Shown one piece after another: positions 32,001-40,366 of a stretch of 64,000 nt of DNA. The stretch comes from Gemmatimonadaceae bacterium. Lineage in GTDB: Bacteria > Gemmatimonadota > Gemmatimonadetes > Gemmatimonadales > Gemmatimonadaceae. Positions within the stretch are counted from its first letter, which is position 1, and every line of letters begins with the position of its first letter. Location of the stretch: assembly GCA_020851035.1 (NCBI GenBank), contig JADZDM010000021.1, positions 186,001-250,000 on the forward strand. Reading direction: 5' to 3'. Under the pieces are notes generated by a model, which saw only the letters and a program-made list of their open reading frames with translations, searched no databases and was not told the DNA's origin. A program made the translations under genes and the position numbers.

Positions 32001-32444
32001 CTACCGCCGGAGCAGGTCCTCGAGCACCGGCATCGGCGCCGCGCCGACCTGGCGCGCCACCTCGCGGCCATCCCGCAGCACGGCGATGGTCGGGATGCTG
32101 CGGATGGCGAACCGGGACGCCACCTGCGGGTTGCGGTCGGTGTCCACCTTCACCACCAGCGCCTGTCGCGCCTGCCGCCGCGCCAGCTCGGCGAACACCG
32201 GTGCCATCATCTTGCACGGCCCGCACCACTCGGCGAAGAAGTCCACGATCACCGGGACGGCCGACGAGGCCGTCACCCGGTCGAAGTTCGCATCGGTGAG
32301 CGTGAGCGGGGTGTCCAGCGCGAGCGCGGCGTGGCAGGACCCGCAGGTCGGCCGCGCGTCAGCGCGCGCGAAGTCCACGCGGTTCAGCGTGCCGCACGAC
32401 GCACACGGCAGGATGGCGGTGCGACGCGCACCCGTCTCAGGCAT
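32001..32444 (-). CDS. trxC: thioredoxin 2 (TrxC-like)
   Basis: The 147-residue protein has an N-terminal zinc-finger extension with two CxxC pairs (CASC, CGSC), then a thioredoxin domain with the WCGPC active site in FFAEWCGPCKMMAP and a cis-proline RSIPT. This two-part layout is diagnostic of thioredoxin 2, a cytoplasmic disulfide reductase linked to oxidative stress. The ATG at 32444 starts MPETGARR. It is flanked on the left by the membrane protein gene and on the right by a DUF6174 lipoprotein gene, all on the minus strand. Confidence 0.88.
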   Translation of the reverse strand: MPETGARRTAILPCASCGTLNRVDFARADARPTCGSCHAALALDTPLTLTDANFDRVTASSAVPVIVDFFAEWCGPCKMMAPVFAELARRQARQALVVKVDTDRNPQVASRFAIRSIPTIAVLRDGREVARQVGAAPMPVLEDLLRR

Positions 32445-32575
32445 GGTCGATCCGGGGAATGAGGGAGCTGGGAGTGATGTCCTCGTCCGGACATTGCCGG
32501 GCAGGGACCACGACACGATACACCGTGCGCACCCCAACGCACCCGCGTCCGCACCCCGGATTGCCGCGCCAGGCC

Positions 32576-33064
32576 TCAGCCGCCACCCGGTCGCACCACC
32601 GGACGCAGGTTGCGGGCGAAGATCGCCCCGCCACCATCCATCACCTGCGGCGACGCGATGAAGTTGATCTCGAGCGGGTAGCCATCGGTCGGGTCGAACC
32701 GCACGATGATGTCGTCCAGGAAGTCGTCCGGCTCCCGGTCGAGCGCGGCGAACAGCCCGTCCACGGTCAGGTGGGACGACCACCGTTCCGCCGGCACCGT
32801 GGTGCCACCCTGGTCGACAACCCCCACCACCACCCCATCGATCACGGTGATGGTGTTCCACTGCGAGACCTCCGGCGGGCAGAAGCAGGACTGCAGCACC
32901 TCGTACCGGTACGCATTCCGAGCCGCGCTGTGGTGCCATCGATCACGCGCGATCGCGAGCGCGCGGATCTCGCCCGGCGACAGCGGATCCCCGTGGCCGG
33001 CGCATCCGGCCACGAGCAGTGTCACTGCAAGGACTGCACGCTGGGCGAGACGGGACACCGTCAT
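32576..33064 (-). CDS. DUF6174-like lipoprotein
   Basis: The 162-residue protein has a lipoprotein signal peptide ending LLVAGC. The body has an A.ARDRWHHSAARNAYRYE segment, a CFCPPE motif and ITVIDGVVVGVVDQGG, consistent with the DUF6174 family as I recall it. I used the ATG at 33064 because it puts the hydrophobic region at the N-terminus. ATG 33085 would add seven residues. Function is unknown. It is likely a small envelope protein unrelated to the RiPP locus. Confidence 0.65.
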   Translation of the reverse strand: MTVSRLAQRAVLAVTLLVAGCAGHGDPLSPGEIRALAIARDRWHHSAARNAYRYEVLQSCFCPPEVSQWNTITVIDGVVVGVVDQGGTTVPAERWSSHLTVDGLFAALDREPDDFLDDIIVRFDPTDGYPLEINFIASPQVMDGGGAIFARNLRPVVRPGGG

Positions 33065-33184
33065 GAGCCGGGACCGGGTGGGCATGGTGCGAGGCGCCCC
33101 CGTGATGCGGCGCGCCAACCGCCTCGCATACCCCGTGGCCGCGCCGCCGGTCACGCCAGCCCACCCCGCACCGACGAGCGCACC

Positions 33185-34600
33185 CTACACCGCGTCCGAC
33201 AGGCTCGTGAAGTTGAAGTCCTTCGCCCGCAGCGACGGCATCACCCGCCCCGCGCCCACCGGTTCGGCACGCCCGATCTCCTCGATCTTGCTCAGGAGGA
33301 AGAGCGGACTCTCGTTCCAGCGGAAGTTCTTCACCGCCGCGGTGATCTTCCCGTTCTCGATCAGGAACGTGCCGTCGCGCGTGAGCCCGGTCAGCATCAC
33401 CGTGCGCTGGTCGAGTGGACGGATGTAGAAGAAGTGCGTGACGAGGATGCCGCGCTTGGTGCCCGCGATCAGCTCGGCCGTGGTCTGCGTGCCACCGACG
33501 AACTTCACCGCACCACCACCGAACCCGCCGCCGCCCCCACCGCCGAATCCCCCGCCGCCTCCCGTGGGCGCCTTGCCCTGCTTCTGCGCCCAGAAGCGAT
33601 CATACGCGAATTCCTTCAGGATGCCGTTCTCGATGTACGTCACCCGCCGCACCGGCGTGCCGTCAGCCGCGAACGGCTGCGCGAGCAGGTCGGCGTCGGC
33701 GGGATCGGAGTACATCGTCACGCGCTCGTCGGCGATCTTCTCACCGAGCTTGGTGCCGCCACCCGACTTGCTGAAGGTGCCGCGGCCCTCATCATTGGCG
33801 CGGGCGTTGAAGGTGCCGAGCAGGCTGCCCATGATGTCGGCCACGGCGGCGGGTTCGAGCACGACGGTGTAGAGGCCCGGCTCGATCGCGCGCGGGTTGC
33901 GGCTGGCGGCGGCCTTCTGCGCGGCCGTGCGCCCGAGCGCGGCGGCATCGATGCGGCTCCAGTCCCGCGCGCCGGCGTTGGACCACCCCGACCCCGTGCC
34001 ATCCGGCGTGCGCGCCGTGATGCCCAGGTTCGCGCTGGTGGCGCGATGGTACGCGAAGAGCCCGCGACTGGTGGCCACCGCGCTGGCACCGGCGTTCGCC
34101 TCCAGGAAGCCGGCGACGAAGATGTTGCTGCCGGCGCCACCGGCCGCCTCGGAGGCCTCGATCGCACTTTTCGTGGCCGCCGCCCGCCGCTCGGGATCCA
34201 GGCCCGCCGTGGTGTCGAAGTAGCCGTTGACGGCGGCGTACTCCTGCGGACCGAGCTCCGGCACGATCTCCGGATTCTCGGGGCTGAGCCGCGCCAGCGA
34301 TTCCGCCGACTCGACCGTGCGCCGCAGGCTCGCGTCGTCGAGGATGTTGGTCTGCGCACTGGCACGACGCCGGCCGACGGTGGACGTGACCGTGACCGTG
34401 GTGTTGGTGCTGCCGCCACTGGTGGTGATCTCGTTGCCGGCGAAGCGGGTGTTGCCGGTCCAGCCGCTGGCGATGTTCACGCGGGTCTCGTCGGCCTTGG
34501 CGAAGGCGAGCACGCGGTCGGCCAGCGCCTTCGCCTGGTCGCGGGTCAGGAACTCCCCGTCGAGTGGTGCCGTGAAGAGGGACTTCGGTGCGCCGCGCAT
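33185..34600 (-). CDS. pmbA: TldE/PmbA-like subunit of the TldD/TldE protease
   Basis: The 471-residue protein matches the non-catalytic TldE subunit: no HExxxH, and typical segments such as AIEPGLYTVVLEPAAVADIMGSL (in part) and FNARANDEGRGTFSKSG. A glycine-rich insert of about 20 residues precedes AVKFVGG. No signal peptide is visible, unlike its TldD partner. Its ATG overlaps the TldD stop as TGATG. In E. coli TldD/E digests unfolded peptides and matures microcin B17. A link to the RiPP locus about 3 kb away is possible but speculative. Confidence 0.85.
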   Translation of the reverse strand: MRGAPKSLFTAPLDGEFLTRDQAKALADRVLAFAKADETRVNIASGWTGNTRFAGNEITTSGGSTNTTVTVTSTVGRRRASAQTNILDDASLRRTVESAESLARLSPENPEIVPELGPQEYAAVNGYFDTTAGLDPERRAAATKSAIEASEAAGGAGSNIFVAGFLEANAGASAVATSRGLFAYHRATSANLGITARTPDGTGSGWSNAGARDWSRIDAAALGRTAAQKAAASRNPRAIEPGLYTVVLEPAAVADIMGSLLGTFNARANDEGRGTFSKSGGGTKLGEKIADERVTMYSDPADADLLAQPFAADGTPVRRVTYIENGILKEFAYDRFWAQKQGKAPTGGGGGFGGGGGGGFGGGAVKFVGGTQTTAELIAGTKRGILVTHFFYIRPLDQRTVMLTGLTRDGTFLIENGKITAAVKNFRWNESPLFLLSKIEEIGRAEPVGAGRVMPSLRAKDFNFTSLSDAV

Positions 34601-36186
34601 CAGCCTTCCCTCCCCGTGTTCACCACGTTCACGCCGCGGAAGCGCGCCGGCGGGCAGCCGTGGCTCACGGAGTTCGATTGCGCCGGCTGGCCCTTCCCGT
34701 CCCCGAACGACCCGCCGAGATAGTAGGAGTCCTTGCCGCCGATCATGTCCATCGAGTTCCAGAACACCGGCGTCGTGGACTGGTACGCCACGTCCTTCAG
34801 CATGCCGGTGATCTTGCCGCCACGCACCTCGTAGTACGCCTGGCCGGAGAACTGGAAGTTGTAGCGCTGGTGGTCGATGGACCACGAGCCGCGGTTCCGG
34901 ATCACGATGCCGCGATCGGTGGCGGCGATGATGTCGTTGAGCGAACGGTTCTGCTCCCCCGGCAACAGCGAGATGTTCGGCATCCGCTGGAACTGCACCG
35001 AGTCCCAGGAGTCGGCGAACGAGCAGCCGTGCGACCGGGTCACGCCAGTGAGCCGGCTGATGGTGCCGGCCTGCTCCCGCGTGGTCTGGTAGTCCGTGAA
35101 GATGCCCTTGTCGACGATCTTCCACGCATCGGCAGCGACCCCTTCATCATCCCACGCACAGCGCGCCAGCGACCCTTCCTGCGTGCGGTCGCCCTGGATG
35201 GTCATGAGCGGGCGTCCGTACTTGAGCTTCCCGATCTGCGCCTCGGGCGGGGCGATGAACGACGTGCCGGCGTAGTTGGCCTCGTACCCGAGCGCGCGAT
35301 CGAGCTCGGTGGGATGTCCGATCGACTCGTGGATCGTGAGCCAGAGGTTCTCCGGCGTGATGATCAGGTCGTAGCGTCCCGGCTCCACCGACCGTGCGCC
35401 GAGTTTCTCGACCGCGAGGGCCGCCCACTTCGCCGCGTTGCCCGGCATGTTCAGTGACTCGACGTATTCCCAGCCCTCGCCGCGCGGTGCGAGCTCCTCG
35501 CCGTACTGCTGGAAGCCGCCGTTGCCCACCGCGGTGGCCGAGAATGACGGGCCGACGCGGATGAAGGTCTGGGTGGTCTGCGTGCCTTCGGAGTTCGCGT
35601 ACTGCTTGATCTCGCGGAGGAGCTGCAGCCCCGAGTTCACGAAGCGGATGCCGGGCACCTTGAGGGCGGCGTCGTTGGCCGCGAGGAGCATGGCAACCTT
35701 GTCCTCGATGGCGACCTCGAGCGGATCACGGCGCACCGGCGTCTGCCAGGTGCCCTTCACCACCGGCGTCGGCGCCAGTTCGACGCGGCGCCTCTGGACC
35801 GAGCTGGCGGCCCGCGACAGGCGCGCGGCCTCCCGCGCCACCTTCACCACGCCATCGGTCGTCATCACGCTGGTGGATGCGAAGCCCCACGCCCCGTTCA
35901 CGATGGTGCGGATGCCCATGCCGTACGACTCGGAGTCGGAGACGCCGGTGATCTGCCGTTCGCGGGTGCCGATGTTCTGGCTGCGATAGCGGCCGATGCG
36001 CACGTCGGCGTAGCTGGCACCCGCCGCCCGCGCGGCGCCCAGTGCGGCCGCCATGAGCTCGTCAGCCTCGGTCTCGCGCCAGCGGGCCGGCGGGCGCGCG
36101 GCGCCATGGACACTCTCGGGAGCGGCGATGGCGAGCGCCGTCGCGGCGGCGCTCGTCTTCAGGAAGTCTCGGCGGTTGTACGGCAT
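34600..36186 (-). CDS. tldD: TldD-like zinc metalloprotease with Tat signal
   Basis: The 528-residue protein begins with a Tat-type signal (NRRDFLK and a short hydrophobic stretch, then ESVHGAA). The zinc-binding HExxxH is HESIGH in LTIHESIGHPTELDRAL, and the C-terminal C-rich GxSxGC-type region is present near RSHGCSFAD. TldD forms a heterodimer with TldE, which cuts unstructured peptides down to small fragments. Tat export suggests a periplasmic or surface location, and TldE could be carried along as a folded partner. The two genes overlap at TGATG. Standard cytoplasmic TldD proteins lack such a signal. Confidence 0.85.
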   Translation of the reverse strand: MPYNRRDFLKTSAAATALAIAAPESVHGAARPPARWRETEADELMAAALGAARAAGASYADVRIGRYRSQNIGTRERQITGVSDSESYGMGIRTIVNGAWGFASTSVMTTDGVVKVAREAARLSRAASSVQRRRVELAPTPVVKGTWQTPVRRDPLEVAIEDKVAMLLAANDAALKVPGIRFVNSGLQLLREIKQYANSEGTQTTQTFIRVGPSFSATAVGNGGFQQYGEELAPRGEGWEYVESLNMPGNAAKWAALAVEKLGARSVEPGRYDLIITPENLWLTIHESIGHPTELDRALGYEANYAGTSFIAPPEAQIGKLKYGRPLMTIQGDRTQEGSLARCAWDDEGVAADAWKIVDKGIFTDYQTTREQAGTISRLTGVTRSHGCSFADSWDSVQFQRMPNISLLPGEQNRSLNDIIAATDRGIVIRNRGSWSIDHQRYNFQFSGQAYYEVRGGKITGMLKDVAYQSTTPVFWNSMDMIGGKDSYYLGGSFGDGKGQPAQSNSVSHGCPPARFRGVNVVNTGREG

Positions 36187-36325
36187 GGGGCCTCTGGCGG
36201 GGGGACGCGTCGCAGTTCCGGCTCCGGAGAATACTCCGCGCCCCGGGCGCCCGTTGGGTGTCCGCCGCCGCGCGAGGGGGAACACCCGATGTATCACGGC
36301 ACGGTTTCGAGGGTACCTTGCAGGC

Positions 36326-36760
36326 ATGTTCCGCCGGTCGGTTCTGCAGGCTGCGCTCTCCACCGCGCTGGGTGTCTGGACGGTGCTCTCCGGCGCTGTG
36401 TCCGCCGCCGCCGCGCCGTGCGCGATGCATGGCGGCGCGCCGGCTGACGGGGGCACCGGCCGGCACCCGGCCGCGCACGGGATGATGACGGCGGCGCATC
36501 ACGCGGCGGCGGGCGACCGGGACGAGGCCACCGACACCCGCGCCCCGGACGACCGCCCCGACGCGGCACACCGCTGCACCTGTGCCGGCGACTGCTGCGG
36601 CGTGATCGCGGTGGCTCCGACGACCGCAGCGCCCGCCTTGGCGCGGGTGACGGTGACGGAGGTGCCCGTCGTCACACCGCTGGCGGTGGCGCCGCCTCTC
36701 GCATCGCGCGACCGCCTGCTGCCGTTCGCGAACGGGCCGCCCGTCACGCGCAGCCCCTGA
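36326..36760 (+). CDS. His/Cys-rich secreted protein of the copper operon
   Basis: The 144-residue protein has an N-terminal signal peptide (MFRRSVLQAALSTALGVW, cleavage near AAAAP). A His- and Met-containing segment, a CTCAGDCCGV cluster and a Pro/Val-rich tail follow. I do not recognise a named family; it resembles short metal-handling proteins. It is the first gene on the plus strand before the PCu(A)C-cytochrome, PCu(A)C and SCO1 genes, 182 bp upstream, which suggests copper binding or sensing. Divergent transcription from tldD leaves 139 bp for promoters. Confidence 0.55.
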   Translation: MFRRSVLQAALSTALGVWTVLSGAVSAAAAPCAMHGGAPADGGTGRHPAAHGMMTAAHHAAAGDRDEATDTRAPDDRPDAAHRCTCAGDCCGVIAVAPTTAAPALARVTVTEVPVVTPLAVAPPLASRDRLLPFANGPPVTRSP

Positions 36761-36942
36761 CCGTCGCCCGTCGTGCCGTCGCCGATGCCATCCGCATCGC
36801 CGCTGCGCACGCCGGATCGATCCGCGCCGACACACGGCACGGACGACGCATTCCACCGCCATCCCGCCGGCAGCCCGCTGCCGTCGCGTGTGCCATCGGC
36901 CCCGTGGAATGACGGCCCGTCGTTCTCTGTCTCCGGTACCCG

Positions 36943-37761
36943 ATGTCCGTCCCTCGCGCCTGCCTCAGCCTCACGCTGGTTCACCTCGCCGGTGCCTGCG
37001 CCGCGCCACCACCGCCGCTGGCCGTGGAGCGCGCCGTACTCACGCGTCCCACCGCGTCGGTGCCCGCCGCGCTCTACTTCACCGTGCGCAACACCGGCGC
37101 GCAGCCGGTGGCGGTGTCGGAGGTGCAGGTGCACGGCGCGTTCAGCACGTCGCTCCTGACGCCGACCGCACACCGCGCGCCGGCGATCGGGACGGCGCCG
37201 TCGTCGACGCCACTGTACGAGGCCATCGATTCGGTGGGCGTGCCGGCGGGAGCGTCGGTGCGGTTCGCTCCGGGGGGCTATTTCGTCTCCGTCGGCAAGC
37301 TGCGGCGTCCGCTGGCGCGTGGTGACACGGTGCAGCTCTCGCTGCGCATCACCACCGGTGCGGTGCTGCCTGCCACGGCGCGCGTGCTCGACTACGCGGA
37401 CCTGGACACGGCGCTGGTGGCGAATGCGGCTGGCGTCGCGCACGTGGCCACGGCGGCATCGGTGGCCGGCGGCCGCGCGCTCTACCGCGAGAACGGCTGC
37501 GGCAGCTGTCACGGGCCGGAGGGTCACGGTGACGGTCCCGTCGCCGCGACGCTCGCGCCACCGCCGCGTGACTTCCGGCGCGCGGGTGACTTCCGCACCG
37601 AGGGCGACGAGGCCACGATCACCCAGCTCCTCGCCACCGGCATCCCGAACGGCGGCCAGATGCCGCTGTACGCACACCTCTCCACCACCGAGCGACGCTC
37701 GCTCGCCCTGTACGTCCTGTCGCTTCGTCAACCACTGCCACCACGGGAATCCAGTCCATGA
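36943..37761 (+). CDS. PCu(A)C-like domain fused to a monoheme cytochrome c
   Basis: Of the 272 residues, about 25-150 look like a PCu(A)C copper-chaperone fold (ALYFTVRNTGAQPVAVSEVQ, then GDTVQLSLRI), and about 175-265 are a cytochrome c domain with CGSCH. The copper ligands of the chaperone part appear lost: the normal HxM positions read YFVSV. A late PNGGQMPLY segment supplies the heme Met. A signal peptide or lipobox is present near LAGAC. It overlaps the next gene as ATGA. It may be an electron carrier tethered to oxidase assembly; this is inference. Confidence 0.75.
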   Translation: MSVPRACLSLTLVHLAGACAAPPPPLAVERAVLTRPTASVPAALYFTVRNTGAQPVAVSEVQVHGAFSTSLLTPTAHRAPAIGTAPSSTPLYEAIDSVGVPAGASVRFAPGGYFVSVGKLRRPLARGDTVQLSLRITTGAVLPATARVLDYADLDTALVANAAGVAHVATAASVAGGRALYRENGCGSCHGPEGHGDGPVAATLAPPPRDFRRAGDFRTEGDEATITQLLATGIPNGGQMPLYAHLSTTERRSLALYVLSLRQPLPPRESSP

Positions 37762-38240
37762 CCACGCACCACACCATCATGCGCCGCTCGATGCGCGCGC
37801 TCGCACTCGTCACCACGCTGTCGGCCGTCTCCGCGGGCGCGCTGTCGGCGCAGGCCACACCGGCCGCCGCCGTCACCGCCACCGGCGCCTGGGTGCGCGA
37901 GGCGCCCGCCGGTCGCAAGGTCACCGCGATCTTCCTCACCGCACAGAACACCTCCGGCACCGCCCGCTCGATCGTGAGCGGTTCCACCGACGTGAGCGAC
38001 ACGCTCGAACTGCACGAGATGAAGCGCGAGAACGGCATGATGCGCATGTCGCCGGTGTCGTCGATCGTGGTGCCGGCGAACGGGAAGGCCGAACTCCGCC
38101 CCGGCGGGCTGCACCTGATGCTGTTCGGGCTGAAGCGCCCGCTGGTGGCGGGGGACTCGGTGCACGTGACGCTGACGCTCGACAGCGGCGCCCGGGTCTC
38201 GTTCGTCGCGCCGGTCCGCGCCATGGGCAGCATGCCATGA
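37758..38240 (+). CDS. PCu(A)C-type periplasmic copper chaperone
   Basis: The 160-residue protein has a signal peptide ending near ALSAQA. The PCu(A)C metal motif is present: LELHEMKRENGMMRM, followed by GGLHLMLFGL (the HLM site). These proteins hold Cu(I) in the periplasm and deliver it to the CuA site of cytochrome oxidase, with SCO1. The ATG overlaps the upstream stop, and its own stop overlaps the SCO1 gene (ATGA), so the three are translated together. All ligands look intact, unlike the upstream fusion protein. Confidence 0.88.
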   Translation: MTTHHTIMRRSMRALALVTTLSAVSAGALSAQATPAAAVTATGAWVREAPAGRKVTAIFLTAQNTSGTARSIVSGSTDVSDTLELHEMKRENGMMRMSPVSSIVVPANGKAELRPGGLHLMLFGLKRPLVAGDSVHVTLTLDSGARVSFVAPVRAMGSMP

Positions 38241-38881
38241 CCGGCGCGCCGCGACGGGGGACCCGCCGCGTCCCGCTGGTCACTGTTCTTGCAGCCACCG
38301 CCATGATGGCGGCCGGCTGCAAGGCCAGGGATGCCGCGCCAACGCCAGCGGCGGCGGCGGCGGCGGTGGCGGTGGCGGTGGCGGCCGGTGGTGACTTCAC
38401 CCTCACCGACCACAACGCGCAACGATTCGCGCTGCAGTCGCTGCGCGGCACGGTGGTGATGATCTTCTTCGGCTACAGCACCTGCCCCGACGTCTGCCCG
38501 ACGACGCTCTCGAAGCTCTCGCGGGTGACGAAGCGGCTCGGTCCGCAGCAGGGGAAGGTGAAGACGCTCTACATCACCGTGGACCCCGACCGCGACACGC
38601 CGGCGGCATTGAAGGCCGATCTGGCCCTGTTCGACCTCGACGCGCTCGGCCTCACCGGCACGCGCCAGGAGATCGACACGGTGGTGGCGCAGTACGGGGC
38701 GTCCTACGAGATCGTGCCGACGCCGCAGTCGGCCGGCAAGTACTCGGTGTCGCACTCCACCACGCTGTACGTGCTGGATGCGAAGGGCGTGCTGCGTCGC
38801 TCGTTCCCGTACGAAGCCACGGTGGACGAGATCGTGCAGGGGCTGGAGCCGCTGATCGCCGAGGCGGGGGCCGGCCGGTAA
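38237..38881 (+). CDS. SCO1/SenC-family copper-dependent assembly protein
   Basis: The 214-residue protein has an N-terminal signal/lipobox region (MMAAGCKA), an Ala/Val-rich linker encoded by a GCG/GTG trinucleotide run, then the SCO1 thioredoxin fold. CPDVCP holds the two copper-binding cysteines in FFGYSTCPDVCPTTLSKL, and the third ligand His is in VSHSTTLYVLD. SCO1 helps build the CuA centre of cytochrome c oxidase. No oxidase genes are in the window. It is the last gene of the copper operon and is followed by a hairpin. Confidence 0.9.
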   Translation: MTGAPRRGTRRVPLVTVLAATAMMAAGCKARDAAPTPAAAAAAVAVAVAAGGDFTLTDHNAQRFALQSLRGTVVMIFFGYSTCPDVCPTTLSKLSRVTKRLGPQQGKVKTLYITVDPDRDTPAALKADLALFDLDALGLTGTRQEIDTVVAQYGASYEIVPTPQSAGKYSVSHSTTLYVLDAKGVLRRSFPYEATVDEIVQGLEPLIAEAGAGR

Positions 38882-38952
38882 CGCCGCGGCGATCCCGGCG
38901 CGGGGTGCAGTCACCGACCTGTCCCCTCCGGAGGTCAAGATCTCCGTCCCCT

Positions 38953-38976
38953 TGAAGTTCGTCCCCTCGAACTTCA
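38953..38976. terminator. hairpin between convergent SCO1 and cytochrome c genes
   Basis: TGAAGTTC (38953-38960) and GAACTTCA (38969-38976) form a perfect 8-bp stem with an 8-nt loop. It overlaps the stop codon of the minus-strand cytochrome gene. GTCCCCT occurs three times in the surrounding 60 bp. Its position between convergent genes suits a bidirectional terminator, though no T-run follows. Confidence 0.5.
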
Positions 38977-39846
38977 GCGCGGCGGCGGCGTTGCCTCGCG
39001 CATCCACGCCACCAGCGCCCGGATCGCCGTCTCGTCCAGTGCGCCGCCCTGCTTCGTCGAGAACGCCCCCATCGCGGTGCCGGGCACGCCGTGCGTGATC
39101 TTCCGGTACGCCAGGTCCGGCTCCGCGACGAGTGGCGCGCGCATCGGACGCAGCACCGGCGCGATCGCCGTCCCCTCGCCACGCACGCCGTGGCACATCG
39201 CGCACCGTGTGGCATACACCTCGGCCACGCCGGCCGACGCCAGCACGGTCGGTGCGAGACTGTCGCGACCGCGCCCGGGCGCGTCGTCGTTCCCGGCCTG
39301 TCCGCGCCGCTCCCCGCGGCCTTCCCCGCCGCCCGACTTCCCCGCGTGGGCTGCGGCGACGCTGCGCGGCGGTGCCAGCGCCCCCGTGAACCACCCCGAC
39401 ACGCTCGGCGCGCCTGCCTCCAGCGAGCGCAGGTACGCCGCCAGCCGCGCGATCTCCTGCGCCGTGAACGGGCCACCGAGGTCGATGTCGTACGCCGACA
39501 TCACCGACCCGGGGATGCCGCCGCTGATGAGCCAGTGCAGCTGCCGGTCCGAGACCGAGCCGAGGAACTCACGTGCCGCAAGCGTGGGCGACCCACGGCC
39601 GCCGCGGGCCTCGTCGCCATGACACGACGCGCAGTGTTGTGCGAACATCGTGCGCCCGAGACGGACGTTCGCGCGCGCCATCTCCTCCTGCGCCCGCGCA
39701 CGACGCGCCGGCTCCCCGAGGTTGTAGACAGGGAAGGCCAGGATCAGCGCCAGCATGCAGAGCAGCCCGGCCACGTGCCAGCGGTCGAGCGCGCGTGCGT
39801 CGTCCGGCGAGTCGAGCGGGCGCGGTGCGCGGTGCGTCACGGGCAT
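38974..39846 (-). CDS. membrane-anchored diheme cytochrome c
   Basis: The 290-residue protein has one N-terminal membrane helix (about 25-42) and two heme motifs: CASCH (72-76) and CAMCH (215-219). They are separated by a Gly/Arg-rich linker, suggesting two fused class I domains. It follows the Rieske gene by 6 bp on the same strand. It therefore looks like the cytochrome c subunit of the bc-type complex encoded at 38,974-41,695. It would pass electrons from the Rieske protein to a terminal acceptor. Confidence 0.85.
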   Translation of the reverse strand: MPVTHRAPRPLDSPDDARALDRWHVAGLLCMLALILAFPVYNLGEPARRARAQEEMARANVRLGRTMFAQHCASCHGDEARGGRGSPTLAAREFLGSVSDRQLHWLISGGIPGSVMSAYDIDLGGPFTAQEIARLAAYLRSLEAGAPSVSGWFTGALAPPRSVAAAHAGKSGGGEGRGERRGQAGNDDAPGRGRDSLAPTVLASAGVAEVYATRCAMCHGVRGEGTAIAPVLRPMRAPLVAEPDLAYRKITHGVPGTAMGAFSTKQGGALDETAIRALVAWMREATPPPR

Positions 39847-39852
39847 CGATCG

Positions 39853-40353
39853 TCAGTCCGCGGGTTCCGTGGTGCAGCGCGGCCCACGCGCACGCCCGTC
39901 GAACTTCCGCGAGCCAAGCGGTGCCCCTTCCTCGAGGACGGCGGTGTTCACCAGCAGCCGTCCGTCCGTCACCTGCAGCGGATGGCGATCCATGCCGCGC
40001 GGCGATGGCCCGCTGATCCACTCGCCGGCGGCATTGAACACCGAGCCGTGACAGGGGCACTCGAACTGCCCGGACGACTCGCAGAACGGCACCGCGCATC
40101 CCAGGTGCGGACACTTCTGCGAGATCGCATGCAGCTCGCCGCCGGTGCGGGTGATGAACAGCCGCCCCTGGCGCACGAAGGTGGCCGAGCCCTCGGGGTA
40201 CGCATCGGGTTCGAGCAACGGCAGCACACCGCCGCCCCCCGCCGACGCCAGCGGCTTGAGTGCCACGAACGACGTCCATCCGGCGGCGGCGATCAGCAGC
40301 CCACCACCCACGGTCCACCCGGCTTCCAGCAGGTCACGACGGGTCTGGTCCAT
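39853..40353 (-). CDS. Rieske 2Fe-2S protein of a bc-type complex
   Basis: The 166-residue protein has an RR-containing N-terminus (TRRDLLEAG) with one membrane helix, consistent with Tat insertion. The two Rieske boxes are CPHLGC and CPCHGS, giving the Cys-His ligands of the [2Fe-2S] cluster. The ATG at 40353 starts MDQTRRD. It is 13 bp from the cytochrome b gene upstream and 6 bp from the diheme cytochrome downstream. All three should form one quinol-oxidising complex. Confidence 0.88.
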   Translation of the reverse strand: MDQTRRDLLEAGWTVGGGLLIAAAGWTSFVALKPLASAGGGGVLPLLEPDAYPEGSATFVRQGRLFITRTGGELHAISQKCPHLGCAVPFCESSGQFECPCHGSVFNAAGEWISGPSPRGMDRHPLQVTDGRLLVNTAVLEEGAPLGSRKFDGRARGPRCTTEPAD

Positions 40354-40366
40354 CAGGCGCTCCCGC

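Noticed and set aside
38340-38390. GCG/GTG trinucleotide run in the SCO1 gene as a phase-variation tract
   Set aside because: Units are triplets, so length changes keep the frame. It only encodes an Ala/Val linker.
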